DNA of 64,000 nucleotides from Nocardia sp. CDC159 (GTDB lineage: Bacteria; Actinomycetota; Actinomycetes; Mycobacteriales; Mycobacteriaceae): contig NZ_JAMRXH010000014.1 of NCBI RefSeq assembly GCF_023740735.1, forward strand, positions 148,785 to 212,784, read 5' to 3'. The position numbers were made by a program, and so were the translations under genes. Below are positions 54,563 through 63,514 of the stretch, piece by piece. Position 1 is the first letter of the stretch. Each line of letters opens with the position of its first letter. The notes beneath the pieces were generated by a model, which searched no databases, was not told the DNA's origin, and was given only the letters and a program-made list of their open reading frames with translations.

Positions 54563-56290
54563 TCAGTCGGCGGCGCGCAGGAACTCACCGGCGCGCAGCT
54601 CGGTGCCGAAACCCGGTGCGAAGTCGCCGTTCTCATACACCAGTGTGCCGTTGACGATGGTCGCGGCGACGGCCCGGTCGTTGCGGTTGACCATTCGCCG
54701 CACGCCCGCCGCCCCCGGCATCACCGCCTCGTGATACCGCGCGCTCGACCCGTCGAATCCGGCCGGATCCAGCACTGCGACATCGGCCCGGGCGCCGGGC
54801 ACGATCCGGCCGGTGTCCAGGCCGTACCACTGCGCGAGTTCGCCGGTCAGCCGGTGCACCGCCCGTTCCACGGGCATGAACCCGTCGCGGTGCACGCGCT
54901 CGAGGAAACGAATCCCCATGTTGTAGAAGGCCATATTGCGCAGATGCGCGCCCGAGTCGGCGAAGCCGATCTGCACCTGCGGGGAGCGGGCCAGGCGATT
55001 CAGTTCCGTCTCCCGGTCATTGGCGATCGTGGTTCGCCAGCGCAGCGCCGCGCCGTGCTCGACGACCAGGTCCAGCAGCGCGTCGGGCGCGAGTATGCCG
55101 CGCTCGGCGGCGATATCGCCGAAGGATCGGCCCACCACCGCGGCGTCCGGGCAGGCGACGATCTCGGCGTCACCCAGGTCGCGGTGCCAGACCCGCGAGC
55201 CGAACTTCTTGGCCATATCCTTGCGGAAGGCCCGCCGGAAAACCGGATCGTTCAAAAACTCGTGGCGGCGCAACAGATCCCGGATGTTCAGAGCCGCGAC
55301 TCCGGAACCGAACTCCTCGAACACCACCAGATCGATGCCGTCGGCGTACACCTCGAACGGCACCGGCAGATGCTGCCAGCGGAACTGCGCGCCCAGGGCC
55401 CGATTCACCAGCGCCGCAACGGTTGTGGCAAGGCGCACCACCGTCCGATCGGCCTTGATGTCGGCGGCGGAGATGAGCGTGGTCTTCAGCGGCCTGCCGT
55501 GCCCGCGCGCGGCGCTCTGCAGGAAGAAATGCCCCATCTCCAGTCGGCTGGTCAGATTCGGGGTGCTCTGATGGACCCGATTGCGTTCCCGCAGTAGGTC
55601 ATTGAGCGCTCGATACTCCGACCAGGGCGCATAGGTGGAGGGCAGTTGCCGACCCGGATAGCGCTTGCCCTCCAGCTTGGAGAACGAGCTGCGGATGGTG
55701 GACAGCCCGACGAACCCGGCATCCAGCGCGTCGGTGAGCATCCGTACCATCTGCCGCAGCTCACCGCGGGTCGGCCGGGCCCTGCGATCCGACGCCCGCG
55801 CCAGCCCCATCGCCGCGACCCGGATATCCGAATGTCCCAGGAACGCGGCCACATTCACCCCGAGCGGCTTCGACTCCAGCGCCGCCACATAACTTTTCGG
55901 ATCGACCCAGTCCCGATGCTCCTTGACCGCCGCGTGCACGACATCCCACGGCAACGCCTCCACCCGCGCGAACATATCCGCACAGTCCTCGGCGTCGGCG
56001 TACACCGTCGACAGCGAGCAGTTCCCGATCACCACCGAGGTGACCCCGTGCCGGGCCGACTCCCCCAACCCCGGCGCCAACAACACCTCGGCGTCGTAAT
56101 GGGTGTGCACATCGATCAGCCCCGGCACCACCCACTTCCCCGCCGCATCGATCGTCCGTACCCCCTCCGGCAGCTCGACCCCGAGCGCTGCCACCCGCCC
56201 ACCCGAGATCCCCACATCCGCCCGAACCGGCCCCGCCCCGCTCCCGTCGTAGACGACACCCCCACGCACCACGATCTCGTACCCGGCCAC
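54563..56290 (-). CDS. N-acyl-D-amino-acid deacylase-like amidohydrolase
   Basis: A 575-residue metal-dependent hydrolase of the D-aminoacylase-like group. Short beta-sandwich start (YEIVVRGGVVYDGSGAGPVRADVGI), metal HxH in DVHTHYDAEVL, GHSDIRVAAMG, GFVGLSTIRSSF, GFADSGAHLRNMAFYNMG near the C-terminus and the closing beta-sandwich GRIVPGARADVAVLDPAGF. The GTG at 56290 follows GGAGG by 5 nt. A protein with this length and pattern is common in mycobacteria; the natural substrate is unknown. Confidence 0.9.
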   Translation of the reverse strand: MAGYEIVVRGGVVYDGSGAGPVRADVGISGGRVAALGVELPEGVRTIDAAGKWVVPGLIDVHTHYDAEVLLAPGLGESARHGVTSVVIGNCSLSTVYADAEDCADMFARVEALPWDVVHAAVKEHRDWVDPKSYVAALESKPLGVNVAAFLGHSDIRVAAMGLARASDRRARPTRGELRQMVRMLTDALDAGFVGLSTIRSSFSKLEGKRYPGRQLPSTYAPWSEYRALNDLLRERNRVHQSTPNLTSRLEMGHFFLQSAARGHGRPLKTTLISAADIKADRTVVRLATTVAALVNRALGAQFRWQHLPVPFEVYADGIDLVVFEEFGSGVAALNIRDLLRRHEFLNDPVFRRAFRKDMAKKFGSRVWHRDLGDAEIVACPDAAVVGRSFGDIAAERGILAPDALLDLVVEHGAALRWRTTIANDRETELNRLARSPQVQIGFADSGAHLRNMAFYNMGIRFLERVHRDGFMPVERAVHRLTGELAQWYGLDTGRIVPGARADVAVLDPAGFDGSSARYHEAVMPGAAGVRRMVNRNDRAVAATIVNGTLVYENGDFAPGFGTELRAGEFLRAAD

Positions 56291-56449
56291 CAGGACCTCC
56301 AGCCCGCTGAAACGTTCCGATACACGACTGTATCCAACCCACCCCACCCCAGACCAGCCCCCACCCCAAATTCCCCCTGACCAGCCGATTCGGCATCCCG
56401 CACCCCCACCTGCTAAAGTTCCTCACCGTGGTTCGGCAACGACCCACGC

Positions 56450-56522
56450 GGGGCTATAGCGCAGTTGGTAGCGCGTCTCGTTCGCATCGAGAAGGTCAGG
56501 GGTTCGATTCCCCTTAGCTCCA
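56450..56522 (+). tRNA. tRNA-Ala (anticodon CGC)
   Basis: The 73-nt cloverleaf has acceptor GGGGCTA (56450-56456) paired with TAGCTCC (56515-56521), discriminator A at 56522, and the G3:U70 pair that marks alanine tRNAs. The anticodon loop TTCGCAT in TCTCG/CGAGA reads CGC. The T arm is AGGGG-TTCGATT-CCCCT. A terminator follows 10 bp later. Confidence 0.95.
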
Positions 56523-56531
56523 CAGTCGAAA

Positions 56532-56564
56532 CGCCGCCCGACCTCCAGGTCGGGCGGCGTTTTT
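56532..56564 (+). terminator. Rho-independent terminator after tRNA-Ala
   Basis: A near-perfect 13-bp stem (CGCCGCCCGACCT with AGGTCGGGCGGCG) is followed by TTTTTG. This is the only textbook intrinsic terminator with a U tract in the window. Confidence 0.92.
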
Positions 56565-56720
56565 GTTACCTTCGCAGACACACCTGGGATCGACTGCGGG
56601 AACACGGCCTGTTGTGGTGGCTCGGACGGTTTCCGGATGCCCCGCCCTCCGTGCCGAGGGTCTGGTGAGAGTTCGGTTACCGCCCTTACAACTGTGCGCG
56701 CCGATGGCAGACTCGCCAGC

Positions 56721-58304
56721 ATGACGACCGTTGCTTCGCCGAAGACTCCTGCCCTGACGTGCGGTAGCCGTCGCCGGGCCCAGCCCGATGCGCTCGCGCG
56801 TGCCGGACGGCTCGGATCAGCGATCCTGGCCGCCGGTATCGGGCGTGGTGACAAGTGTGTGATCATGGCCCGCAACGACATCGAGTTTCTCGAGGTCTCG
56901 GTCGGTATCGCCTCCACCGGCGCCAATCCGCTGCCGATCAATACCCGCTGGACCGCACCCGAGGTGGCGCACGTGCTCGCCGACGCCGACGTGCGAATCA
57001 TCTTCGCGCACACCGAATTCGTGCCCGTGGTCGAGGCTGCTCGGGAACTCGCCGACAGTGACGCTCGAATCGTCGAGATCGCCATGTCGGCCGAGCTGGT
57101 TACCGAAGGCGGGTGGGATCGGCGGCTGGGCGAGCCCACCGGTCGTCATGAGCTCGTCGAGGAGCTGATCGCCGCGCATCTCGAACCCGTCGGACATATC
57201 GAAGGGGCGATCGCCGACAGCATGGGGGTCGTCTACACCTCGGGGACCACTGGGAAGCCCAAAGGTGTTGCGCGGGAGAGGATGACACCGCAGCAGCTGC
57301 TCCGGATCGCCGGGGCGAACGCGCAGCGCGCGGGCCTGGCCCCCGGGGTACCGATGCTGGTGGCCGGGCCGCTGTATCACACCAGTCCGAACGCGCTGGC
57401 GGTGCTCGGGCTGCGCATGGGCGCCGACATCGTGATCATGCCCAAATGGGATGCGCGCAAGTTCCTGCGACTGGTCGACGCGCATCGCATCCAGCAGGTG
57501 AAGATCGTGCCCACCATGATTTCTCGCATCCTGAGCGTGCCCGCCGAGGAACGCGCGGCCTACGATCTGTCGAGCCTGACCCATGTCATCCATTCCGCCG
57601 CCCCGTGCCCGCCCGCCCTCAAGCGGGCCGCCATCGAGTTGTTCGGCGAGGCGCTGTGGGAGTTCTACGGGTGCAGCGAAGCTGGGACCATCACCTGGAT
57701 CGGTGCCAGTGAATGGCTCGCCCACCCGGGAAGTGTCGGGCGCCCCGCCGACGGATCGGCGGTCGTGATCGCGGATGAACACGGAAATCCGTTGCCCGCC
57801 GGGGAGATCGGGCGCGTGTACGTGCGTGGCGCGGACTACTGGCCCAACTTCGAATACCTCAACCTCGGTGCGCCATCATCGCCGATGCCGGGCATGCTGT
57901 GGGTCGGGGACCTGGGCTATCTCGACGGTGAGGGTTATCTGTACCTGACCGGCCGTGACTCCGAAGTCGTGATCCGGGGCGGGGTCAACATCTATCCCGC
58001 CGAGATCGAGAACGCCATCATCGCTCTCGAGGGAGTCGAGGACGTCGCGGTGTTCGGCGTCCCCGATGCCGGCGACCTCGGAGAGGCGGTCGCCGCGCAC
58101 ATCCAGCCGCGTCCCGGCGCGGACCTCACCGAATCCACGGTGCGCGAGGCGCTTACCGCTCGGCTGGCCAGCTACAAGGTGCCCACCCATATCCGCATCG
58201 TCGAGTCGCTTCCTCGTGACGACAGCGGCAAGGTCTACAAGCGTCGAATCCAGACCGCCTACGCCACAGGCGAATTCGCGGACTCCGGTACCGGGGTGGC
58301 GTGA
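56721..58304 (+). CDS. Class I adenylate-forming enzyme, acyl-CoA synthetase
   Basis: Activates a carboxylic acid with ATP and transfers it to CoA. The P-loop-like VVYTSGTTGKPKGVAR, ILPxxHxx-equivalent GPLYHTSPNA, WEFYGCSEAG, GDLGYLDGEGYLYLTGRDSEVVIRGGVNIYPAEIEN and the catalytic Lys in DDSGKVYKR are intact. The 527-residue frame from ATG 56721 has an unusually short, shuffled-looking N-terminus before RAGRLGSAILAAGIGRGDKCVIMARND. A start further upstream, or loss of the first strand, cannot be excluded. The substrate is unknown. Confidence 0.9.
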   Translation: MTTVASPKTPALTCGSRRRAQPDALARAGRLGSAILAAGIGRGDKCVIMARNDIEFLEVSVGIASTGANPLPINTRWTAPEVAHVLADADVRIIFAHTEFVPVVEAARELADSDARIVEIAMSAELVTEGGWDRRLGEPTGRHELVEELIAAHLEPVGHIEGAIADSMGVVYTSGTTGKPKGVARERMTPQQLLRIAGANAQRAGLAPGVPMLVAGPLYHTSPNALAVLGLRMGADIVIMPKWDARKFLRLVDAHRIQQVKIVPTMISRILSVPAEERAAYDLSSLTHVIHSAAPCPPALKRAAIELFGEALWEFYGCSEAGTITWIGASEWLAHPGSVGRPADGSAVVIADEHGNPLPAGEIGRVYVRGADYWPNFEYLNLGAPSSPMPGMLWVGDLGYLDGEGYLYLTGRDSEVVIRGGVNIYPAEIENAIIALEGVEDVAVFGVPDAGDLGEAVAAHIQPRPGADLTESTVREALTARLASYKVPTHIRIVESLPRDDSGKVYKRRIQTAYATGEFADSGTGVA

Positions 58305-58468
58305 CGTTCGTCGGCCGGGTGAGACAGCGTGCACTTCCGGGCTCGCCGCAACGCATGACCGATCTGTCCACTGAAAATCGATCACGGGAGCGGGATTCGC
58401 CGTTCCCCGACAACGGGGGAGGATCGAAGGATGACCTCGGAAGGCCCCGCCCGCGTCATTCCGTTCAG

Positions 58469-58741
58469 TCATCCCAGCGCACCGGTCGACACCGCCCCCG
58501 CCACGGGCGTACCCGTTCGCCAACCCTCCTTCCGCAGCGCCCCCCGCGTCGAGGACTCGACCGCGGCCACAGACCCCCGGATGACCGTGCCGGTCGCGCT
58601 TCGCACCTCCCCATCGTATTCCTCGATGACGCGATCGAGGCGGTCGCGAACCGCGGGATCGGTTGTGACGGAACGTCTTCTCCGAAGCGCGACGAGATCG
58701 CGCATCAGTTCCAAGTAGTCCTTCTCACGCACCGCGCGCAT
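58469..58741 (-). CDS. Small protein, last gene of the desA3/DUF5994 operon
   Basis: A 90-residue protein of no known family. A basic helical N-terminus (EKDYLELMRDLVALRRRRSVTTDPAVRDRLDRVIEEYDGE) is followed by a Gly/Ala/Ser-rich, probably disordered C-terminus. The start is ATG 58741, 29 bp past the preceding gene's stop on the same strand. There is no signal peptide or TM segment. Operon position is the main reason to accept it; the 164 bp after it hold no gene. Confidence 0.5.
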   Translation of the reverse strand: MRAVREKDYLELMRDLVALRRRRSVTTDPAVRDRLDRVIEEYDGEVRSATGTVIRGSVAAVESSTRGALRKEGWRTGTPVAGAVSTGALG

Positions 58742-58770
58742 CGGCCACCTCGGCCGCCCGCGTCAGCCGT

Positions 58771-59223
58771 TCACCTCGCATACGCTCGCGCTCCGTTTCT
58801 CCGGTCGCACCAATCCTCTGGGAGGGACTGCCCACTCGCCCACCGCATCCGGATGGCGGCAAGTTCGGATGCGGTATCGGCCGGTACGACCAGCAGGGCC
58901 AGGTGGACGCCCAACAGTCCGAACAGGTGCATGATGCCGCCTGCTTCACCACTGTGGATGGATGTCGCTGTCTTCCAATCGAATCCGACCCGCGCCAGTC
59001 GACCGAGGCTGGGCGCGAGAACACCCACCACCTCATGCAGTTCGGTCATCGGATTCGCGGTTCGCAGCCACCACGCGCCGTCGATCGGCCCGGTGGCGGC
59101 GTTTCGCTCACGCATCATCAGCCGCGGCGCCGCAGGCCACACCTCGACCGGCGTCGGCCCGCCGGCTGTGCCGGACGCGAACGATCGGTCCAGGGTATTG
59201 CTCGGGCTCATCATCAACTTCAC
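58771..59223 (-). CDS. DUF5994-like protein, paralogue 1
   Basis: A 150-residue cytoplasmic protein with RLMMRERNAATGPIDGAWWLRTANPMTELHEVVGVLAPSLGRLARVGFDWKTA and HLFGLLGVHLALLVVP. The DGAWW...EL..V...L......RV...W frame and LLVVP end are shared with paralogues at 59220 and 61363. Family function is unknown. It starts with GTG 59223 inside the stop of paralogue 2 (GTGA), so it is coupled. Confidence 0.75.
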   Translation of the reverse strand: MKLMMSPSNTLDRSFASGTAGGPTPVEVWPAAPRLMMRERNAATGPIDGAWWLRTANPMTELHEVVGVLAPSLGRLARVGFDWKTATSIHSGEAGGIMHLFGLLGVHLALLVVPADTASELAAIRMRWASGQSLPEDWCDRRNGARAYAR

Positions 59224-59729
59224 CAGTCGTCCTCGCCGACGCCGGTTCGGATCGGCGGTTGTGCTCCGCCTTCGGCGGCCCAGCGCTGCTCCGCAACGGC
59301 CATTTCCGTGGCATCTGCGGCGTTTCGGCCAACCCCCAGCAGATCGGTGACGGTCGATTCGTTGCCCCGATCAGCCGCGGCGGCCATTGTGACGCGCGCG
59401 GAACAAGCGTCGGTGCGCGGCGGGACGACCAGCAGCGCGGCCCTGCCACCGGTAAGACCGAAAACATCGAGGGTGTGTGGCTGCTTGCGGCGAAGTCCAT
59501 CGAGCCGCACCCACTTACCGCCGGCGGCGAATCCCGTCGGTGCCGCATGCCAATCGTCGAGGTGGTAGATCACACGGTGCACCGGGCCGAGCCGGATCGT
59601 CAGCACCGCGAGCAGAGCCGGAAGCTCGGCCGTGAGGTCATGGCCGTACGGCCACCACGCACCATCTACCCATCCGGTGTGCGGCGGCTGCGAGTCGATC
59701 CGCAGCCGCAGCGAATGTGCGGGTGTCAT
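59220..59729 (-). CDS. DUF5994-like protein, paralogue 2
   Basis: A 169-residue paralogue, RLRIDSQPPHTGWVDGAWWPYGHDLTAELPALLAVLTIRLGPVHRVIYHLDDW, then GGRAALLVVP. It has an acidic C-terminal tail. ATG 59729 overlaps the desaturase stop by 4 bp (ATGA) and its stop overlaps paralogue 1. The string of overlaps argues for one mRNA and matched amounts of product. Confidence 0.78.
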   Translation of the reverse strand: MTPAHSLRLRIDSQPPHTGWVDGAWWPYGHDLTAELPALLAVLTIRLGPVHRVIYHLDDWHAAPTGFAAGGKWVRLDGLRRKQPHTLDVFGLTGGRAALLVVPPRTDACSARVTMAAAADRGNESTVTDLLGVGRNAADATEMAVAEQRWAAEGGAQPPIRTGVGEDDW

Positions 59730-60979
59730 GATCGGTCCTCCTGCCTCGACTGCGAATTGCTGGTCAACCGGTCGCGTTGCCGCGCCCGGAGGGCCGCACG
59801 CAGCCCTTGCCGACTGGCAGGCCGCTTCCCATCGGCGACATCGATCGCGTTGCGGCCGATGAATTTTCGTTCCGAGGCCGTCTCCGGCGCATCGTCCGAG
59901 GTCGCGGTGAGAAAACGGTCCGGCAGGGCGAGCTTGTGGATGGTGCGCATGACCAGAAGGTATTGGCGCAGTAGCGATCCGCTCGTGTACGGCAGATCGT
60001 ATCTGTCGCACAGGGCGCGCACCCGCACGGCGATTTCGGCATAGCGATTGCTGGGCAGATCGGGAAACAGATGGTGTTCGATCTGGTAACACAGGTTGCC
60101 GCTCAGGAAGGCCAGCACCGGTCCGGCATGGAAGTTCGCGGTACCCAGCATCTGCCGCAGATACCACTCGGGCTTGGTCTCGCGCTCGACCACCGCGGCG
60201 GTGAATTTCTCCGCGCCGTCGGGGAAGTGGCCGCAGAAGATCACCAGGTACGCCCAGGCGTTGCGCAGTGTGTTCGCGGTGAGGTTCGCGGTCAGCGTGC
60301 GGCGCCAGCGCCGACCACTCAGCGCGGGGAAAAGTACGTAGTCCTTCCCGGTTTGCCGGGCTATCTTTCCGAGCAGCTTCTTCGCCTCTGCGAGCTTCTC
60401 CGCCCTGCCCACGGCCCGCGCGCATTCGGCGTCGAGACCGTGAACGGCTATTCCCCATTCGAAGGTGGCTGCCAGCAAGAGATTCTGCAGCGGCTGCAGT
60501 GCCATGTACGGCCGCCAGCGCTGGTCGCGGGTCACGCGCATCACGCCGAAGCCGATGTCGTCGTCCATGCCGAGGACGTTGGTGAACACGTGATGGCGAT
60601 AGTTGTGCGAGTAGCGCCACTGCGACGAGAGGCCCGCCATATCCCATTCCCAGGTAGCGGAATGGATTTCGGGATCGTTCATCCAATCCCATTGGCCGTG
60701 GCCGACATTGTGGCCGATTTCCATGTTCTCGACGATCTTTGCCACCGCCAGCGCGGCGGTGCCCAGCGCCCAGCCGATTCTCTTGCGACTCAACGCGATC
60801 GTCAGTCGAGCCGCCGCGTCGAGGGTGCGTTGGAACGCGATCGTTCGCCGGATGTAGTCGGCGTCCCGGGTTCCACGCCGGTCCTCGATATCTCGACGGA
60901 TCTTGTCGAGCTCATGCCCCAGAGCCTCGATATCGGCCGCGCTCAGGTGCGCGTAGACGGCGACCTGCGTGATTGCCAT
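59726..60979 (-). CDS. desA3: Stearoyl-CoA delta-9 desaturase, DesA3-like
   Basis: A membrane di-iron fatty-acyl desaturase, 417 residues, making oleoyl-type chains. The His boxes are His90-x3-His94 in EIGHNVGHGQWDW, His125-x3-His129-His130 in HNYRHH, and QIEHH in NLCYQIEHHLFPDLPSNRY. Text matches Rv3229c (DesA3) closely in memory, including the NDPEIHSATWEWDM and FCGHFPDGAEKFT strings. The reductase partner (Rv3230c-like) is not adjacent. It is preceded by a 54-residue gene 7 bp upstream and by the operators at 61262. Confidence 0.94.
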   Translation of the reverse strand: MAITQVAVYAHLSAADIEALGHELDKIRRDIEDRRGTRDADYIRRTIAFQRTLDAAARLTIALSRKRIGWALGTAALAVAKIVENMEIGHNVGHGQWDWMNDPEIHSATWEWDMAGLSSQWRYSHNYRHHVFTNVLGMDDDIGFGVMRVTRDQRWRPYMALQPLQNLLLAATFEWGIAVHGLDAECARAVGRAEKLAEAKKLLGKIARQTGKDYVLFPALSGRRWRRTLTANLTANTLRNAWAYLVIFCGHFPDGAEKFTAAVVERETKPEWYLRQMLGTANFHAGPVLAFLSGNLCYQIEHHLFPDLPSNRYAEIAVRVRALCDRYDLPYTSGSLLRQYLLVMRTIHKLALPDRFLTATSDDAPETASERKFIGRNAIDVADGKRPASRQGLRAALRARQRDRLTSNSQSRQEDRS

Positions 60980-60986
60980 CGTCGAC

Positions 60987-61151
60987 TCAGCGCTTGAACA
61001 CGTTCCTCAGTCCGTGCTCGAACCTGTCGAACGGGGTGTGGCCCACGTGGGCGCCTCTGCTGGCACGACCACCGCTATCCACGTACCGGAAACGGTTCCC
61101 CAGGCTCTGTTTCGCTGCTTGGATTCGGCGGGTGATCTTGTTCTCGGTCAT
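60987..61151 (-). CDS. 54-residue basic protein, first gene of the desaturase operon
   Basis: A small basic protein (TENKITRRIQAAKQSLGNRFRYVDSGGRASRGAHVGHTPFDRFEHGLRNVFKR) with no recognised family, signal peptide or TM segment. Its stop is 7 bp from the desaturase ATG. The weak GGAGACGGG lies 17 nt upstream of ATG 61151; the open frame extends to 61220. It could be a short regulatory or accessory factor. Confidence 0.5.
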   Translation of the reverse strand: MTENKITRRIQAAKQSLGNRFRYVDSGGRASRGAHVGHTPFDRFEHGLRNVFKR

Positions 61152-61261
61152 TCGGAAATGTCCCGTCTCCGGGTGTGTGGCTTGGCCGCGGCGGCCGGGT
61201 CGGCCGACCGTTCGACGCACGCACCGGATATCACCTCACCCTATGCCGTGGTGGTCCGTCT

Positions 61262-61289
61262 GTCTACAACGTAGAATTACAACGTAGAC
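61262..61289. promoter_or_regulatory. Tandem 13-bp operator for the desaturase operon and DUF5994 paralogue 3
   Basis: TCTACAACGTAGA (61263-61275, a perfect TCTAC/GTAGA inverted repeat) is followed without gap by ATTACAACGTAGA (61276-61288). Flanking G and C make outer GTCTAC/GTAGAC arms. It is 111 bp upstream of the 54-residue gene and 73 bp upstream of the divergent DUF5994 gene. A related site lies at 62596-62610. Confidence 0.75.
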
Positions 61290-61362
61290 GACCGGCCGCA
61301 CCCGCGACCTGTTCCTCCGACGACCGATCCGGCCGATCAGCGGCCGAGGCGGGAGCGTCCGC

Positions 61363-61827
61363 ATGACGCCGCAACCAGCTCACCCGATCTCGCCGAGTCC
61401 TCGGCTGCGATTCATCGCCGAGGCAGCGGTGACATGTGACGTGGACGGAGTATGGTGGCCGCGCAGTGACGACCTCGCGGCCGAACTTCCGGCCCTGCTC
61501 ACCTTCCTCGCGGTTCGCGTCGGCCCGATCGGCCGTGTGGGGTACCACATGGATGAATGGGTCTGCGCGCCAACCGGACTCGTGACCGATGGACGACGAG
61601 TACGGCTCGACGGATATCGGCACGCCTGTGAACACGCCGTCGACGTGCTCGCGGTCGGCGGCACCCGCATCGCCCTGCGAGTCGTTCCGCAGCGGGCCGA
61701 TGCCGCCCGCGCCGTCCGGATCGCCGCGGATCCGGACGTGGCCACCGCGATCGACGACCTGGTCGCGATGACGGTGCGCGAAGTGCTCAGCGACACCGAA
61801 AGCGTTGCGGCACAGTACCGTCAGTAA
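61363..61827 (+). CDS. DUF5994-like protein, paralogue 3
   Basis: A 154-residue paralogue of the two minus-strand genes: RLRFIAEAAVTCDVDGVWWPRSDDLAAELPALLTFLAVRVGPIGRVGYHMDEW and GGTRIALRVVP. It is divergent from the desaturase operon across the shared operators, so the two sides are probably coregulated. Its last 7 bp overlap the convergent tetR gene. Function unknown. Confidence 0.78.
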   Translation: MTPQPAHPISPSPRLRFIAEAAVTCDVDGVWWPRSDDLAAELPALLTFLAVRVGPIGRVGYHMDEWVCAPTGLVTDGRRVRLDGYRHACEHAVDVLAVGGTRIALRVVPQRADAARAVRIAADPDVATAIDDLVAMTVREVLSDTESVAAQYRQ

Positions 61828-62588
61828 CCCGCGCGCGAGGGGGCGGGCCGCTCGGGAGCCTGGGGGCCGGGCAGTGTTGCGGCGAGTCCGGCCAGCAGAA
61901 TATCGAGCCCGCGCTCGAACTCGGCCGCACCGTCGTATCCGGCAAGGACTGGCGCGAGCCCGCGTACGAATGGGAACTCACCGATCGGTAGGCGATACAA
62001 TCCGAGCCGCAACAAATCATCGGTTTCCTCGGGGCGTTCGACGAGCTCCTGAAGCTCGTTGAGAACGTGCCCGTGCAGGAAGCCGAACAACGCCCGATAG
62101 ATGTGCAGCGCATCGACGTCGGTGAACCCGGCGCGAGTCAGCAGCACGAGCATGTCCTCCAAGGGCCGCACCAGCACCGCGGGCCGCCGTCCCAGCGGTG
62201 TGGCCAGGGGCCGGGTCACCAACAGCGGCACTACCTTCGGATGCGCCAGCGCCAGCCGCCGGAAATCACGAGCAACCGCCCGGACCTGCGCGACCCAGTC
62301 GACGGCGGAGGTGTCCACCGACAATTGCGCGATCACCAACTCCACCACGCCATCGAGCACCGCGGCCTTGTTCGGCACATGCCGATAGATCACCATCGGA
62401 TCCCGTCCCACCGCGTCGGCCAACCGCCGCATCGACAAGCCCTCGACCCCATCGCGATCGACGATCTCGAGCGCGGCGGCCAGCACCGCCTCCCGAGTGA
62501 TCGGGCTCTGCCTGCGCCCGGCAACCCGCCCCCTGGCACGAGCAGATCCGGACCGTGACGAGACGGCGCCTTTACCCGATACAGCCAT
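61821..62588 (-). CDS. TetR-family regulator of the desA3/DUF5994 locus (TetR_C type)
   Basis: A 255-residue repressor with an Arg-rich N-terminal tail, HTH around residues 30-75 (ITREAVLAAALEIVDRDGVEGLSMRRLADAVGRDPMVIYRHVPNK), and a C-terminal domain like that of tetracycline repressors (YRALFGFLHGHVLNELQ). Its ATG 62588 is 8 bp from an operator that shares 11 of 13 bases with the desaturase one, indicating autoregulation. There is no Shine-Dalgarno, so leaderless translation is likely. Confidence 0.88.
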   Translation of the reverse strand: MAVSGKGAVSSRSGSARARGRVAGRRQSPITREAVLAAALEIVDRDGVEGLSMRRLADAVGRDPMVIYRHVPNKAAVLDGVVELVIAQLSVDTSAVDWVAQVRAVARDFRRLALAHPKVVPLLVTRPLATPLGRRPAVLVRPLEDMLVLLTRAGFTDVDALHIYRALFGFLHGHVLNELQELVERPEETDDLLRLGLYRLPIGEFPFVRGLAPVLAGYDGAAEFERGLDILLAGLAATLPGPQAPERPAPSRAGY

Positions 62589-62595
62589 AGTGTAG

Positions 62596-62610
62596 GTCTA
62601 CATCGTTGAC
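62596..62610. promoter_or_regulatory. Operator at the tetR start
   Basis: GTCTAC-ATC-GTTGAC is an inverted repeat with one mismatch. Its core TCTACATCGTTGA matches TCTACAACGTAGA at 61263 in 11 of 13 bases. It lies 8 bp upstream of the tetR ATG. Confidence 0.65.
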
Positions 62611-62802
62611 GCTATTTTCCGCAAGGGATATCCAGACCCACCCCCGGCAGAGCGCCGCTACGCGGCTGCGGCGCAGATCCTTTCGCGAGACGACCGGGCC
62701 CCGCAACCAGGTACATCGGGGGCGTAGCATGAAAACCTGTCCTCTGTCAGACCGTTGACTGCGACCAGCGGCATGTGGCCAGATCAGCCGAGAGGACGCG
62801 AT

Positions 62803-63141
62803 ATGACCACCATCAAGCCCACTGCCGGATACGGCAGGGCCCACAAGCCCATGACCCCGTCGACAGCCCCCAGCGACAACGGCCGAGTAAGTGAATTCCT
62901 CGCCCTCGGCGATGGGATCGTCCGACACCTACTGGACGCGCTGCTGCGTATGGACGACCTCCGGGCCGTACTCGACGACACGAGATCCACACCGGCGCAA
63001 CGGGATGCCGCATACCGGAACGTTCACGACGTGGTCGCCGACCTGGAAGAGGAAATCCGCTCGAGCAACACCATAATGCTCGACATAGCCGCCAGCTGGC
63101 CGATGACCGCCTCCGCCTACGGCAGGCTCCCCTCCGAGTGA
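62803..63141 (+). CDS. Small protein of unknown function
   Basis: A 112-residue soluble protein. Disordered N-terminus (TTIKPTAGYGRAHKPMTPSTAPS), then a helical part (DGIVRHLLDALLRMDDLRAVLDD, VHDVVADLEEEIRSSNTIMLDIAASW). No family recognised. ATG 62803 follows AGAGGACGC by 3-6 nt; the frame is open to 62755. It stands alone with 214 bp upstream and over 370 bp downstream. Confidence 0.6.
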   Translation: MTTIKPTAGYGRAHKPMTPSTAPSDNGRVSEFLALGDGIVRHLLDALLRMDDLRAVLDDTRSTPAQRDAAYRNVHDVVADLEEEIRSSNTIMLDIAASWPMTASAYGRLPSE

Positions 63142-63514
63142 TCGATCGTGGGAACCGGGCCGGCGACAGACGCAGCGGCAGTTTCCGCCCATCGGTCTAT
63201 TCGACGGTACATCTCACCTGTTTCATGATCGGACTATCCGAGCCTGCACGACGGTGGTGGTGGTGTTCACGCTCGTGGACGGAGGCATTGACGGCTCCCG
63301 ATCCGGCTCGGCCGCAGCAGGTGAACGAGGCCGGCGTGCGATCGCTGCCGGTGGTTTTCGCGCGTTCACCGGCATGGCGGCGAATCGCTTCGCGGCCGAG
63401 CCCCGGAACTTGCCGATAAAATTCAGAACGGTATGTTTTCGGAAGTAGGTTGTGCGGTATTGCGCTGAGGCCGAGGGGCTGGGGTGTCGCGCGGGGCTCG
63501 TCTCAGGTGAAGGA
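63142..63514. other. 373-bp gap with no supported gene
   Basis: ORFs of 65 to 100 codons are open on both strands but lack ribosome-binding sites, known motifs or normal codon preference, and they overlap each other. I see no tRNA, palindrome or terminator. It presumably holds the STAS gene promoter. Confidence 0.5.
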
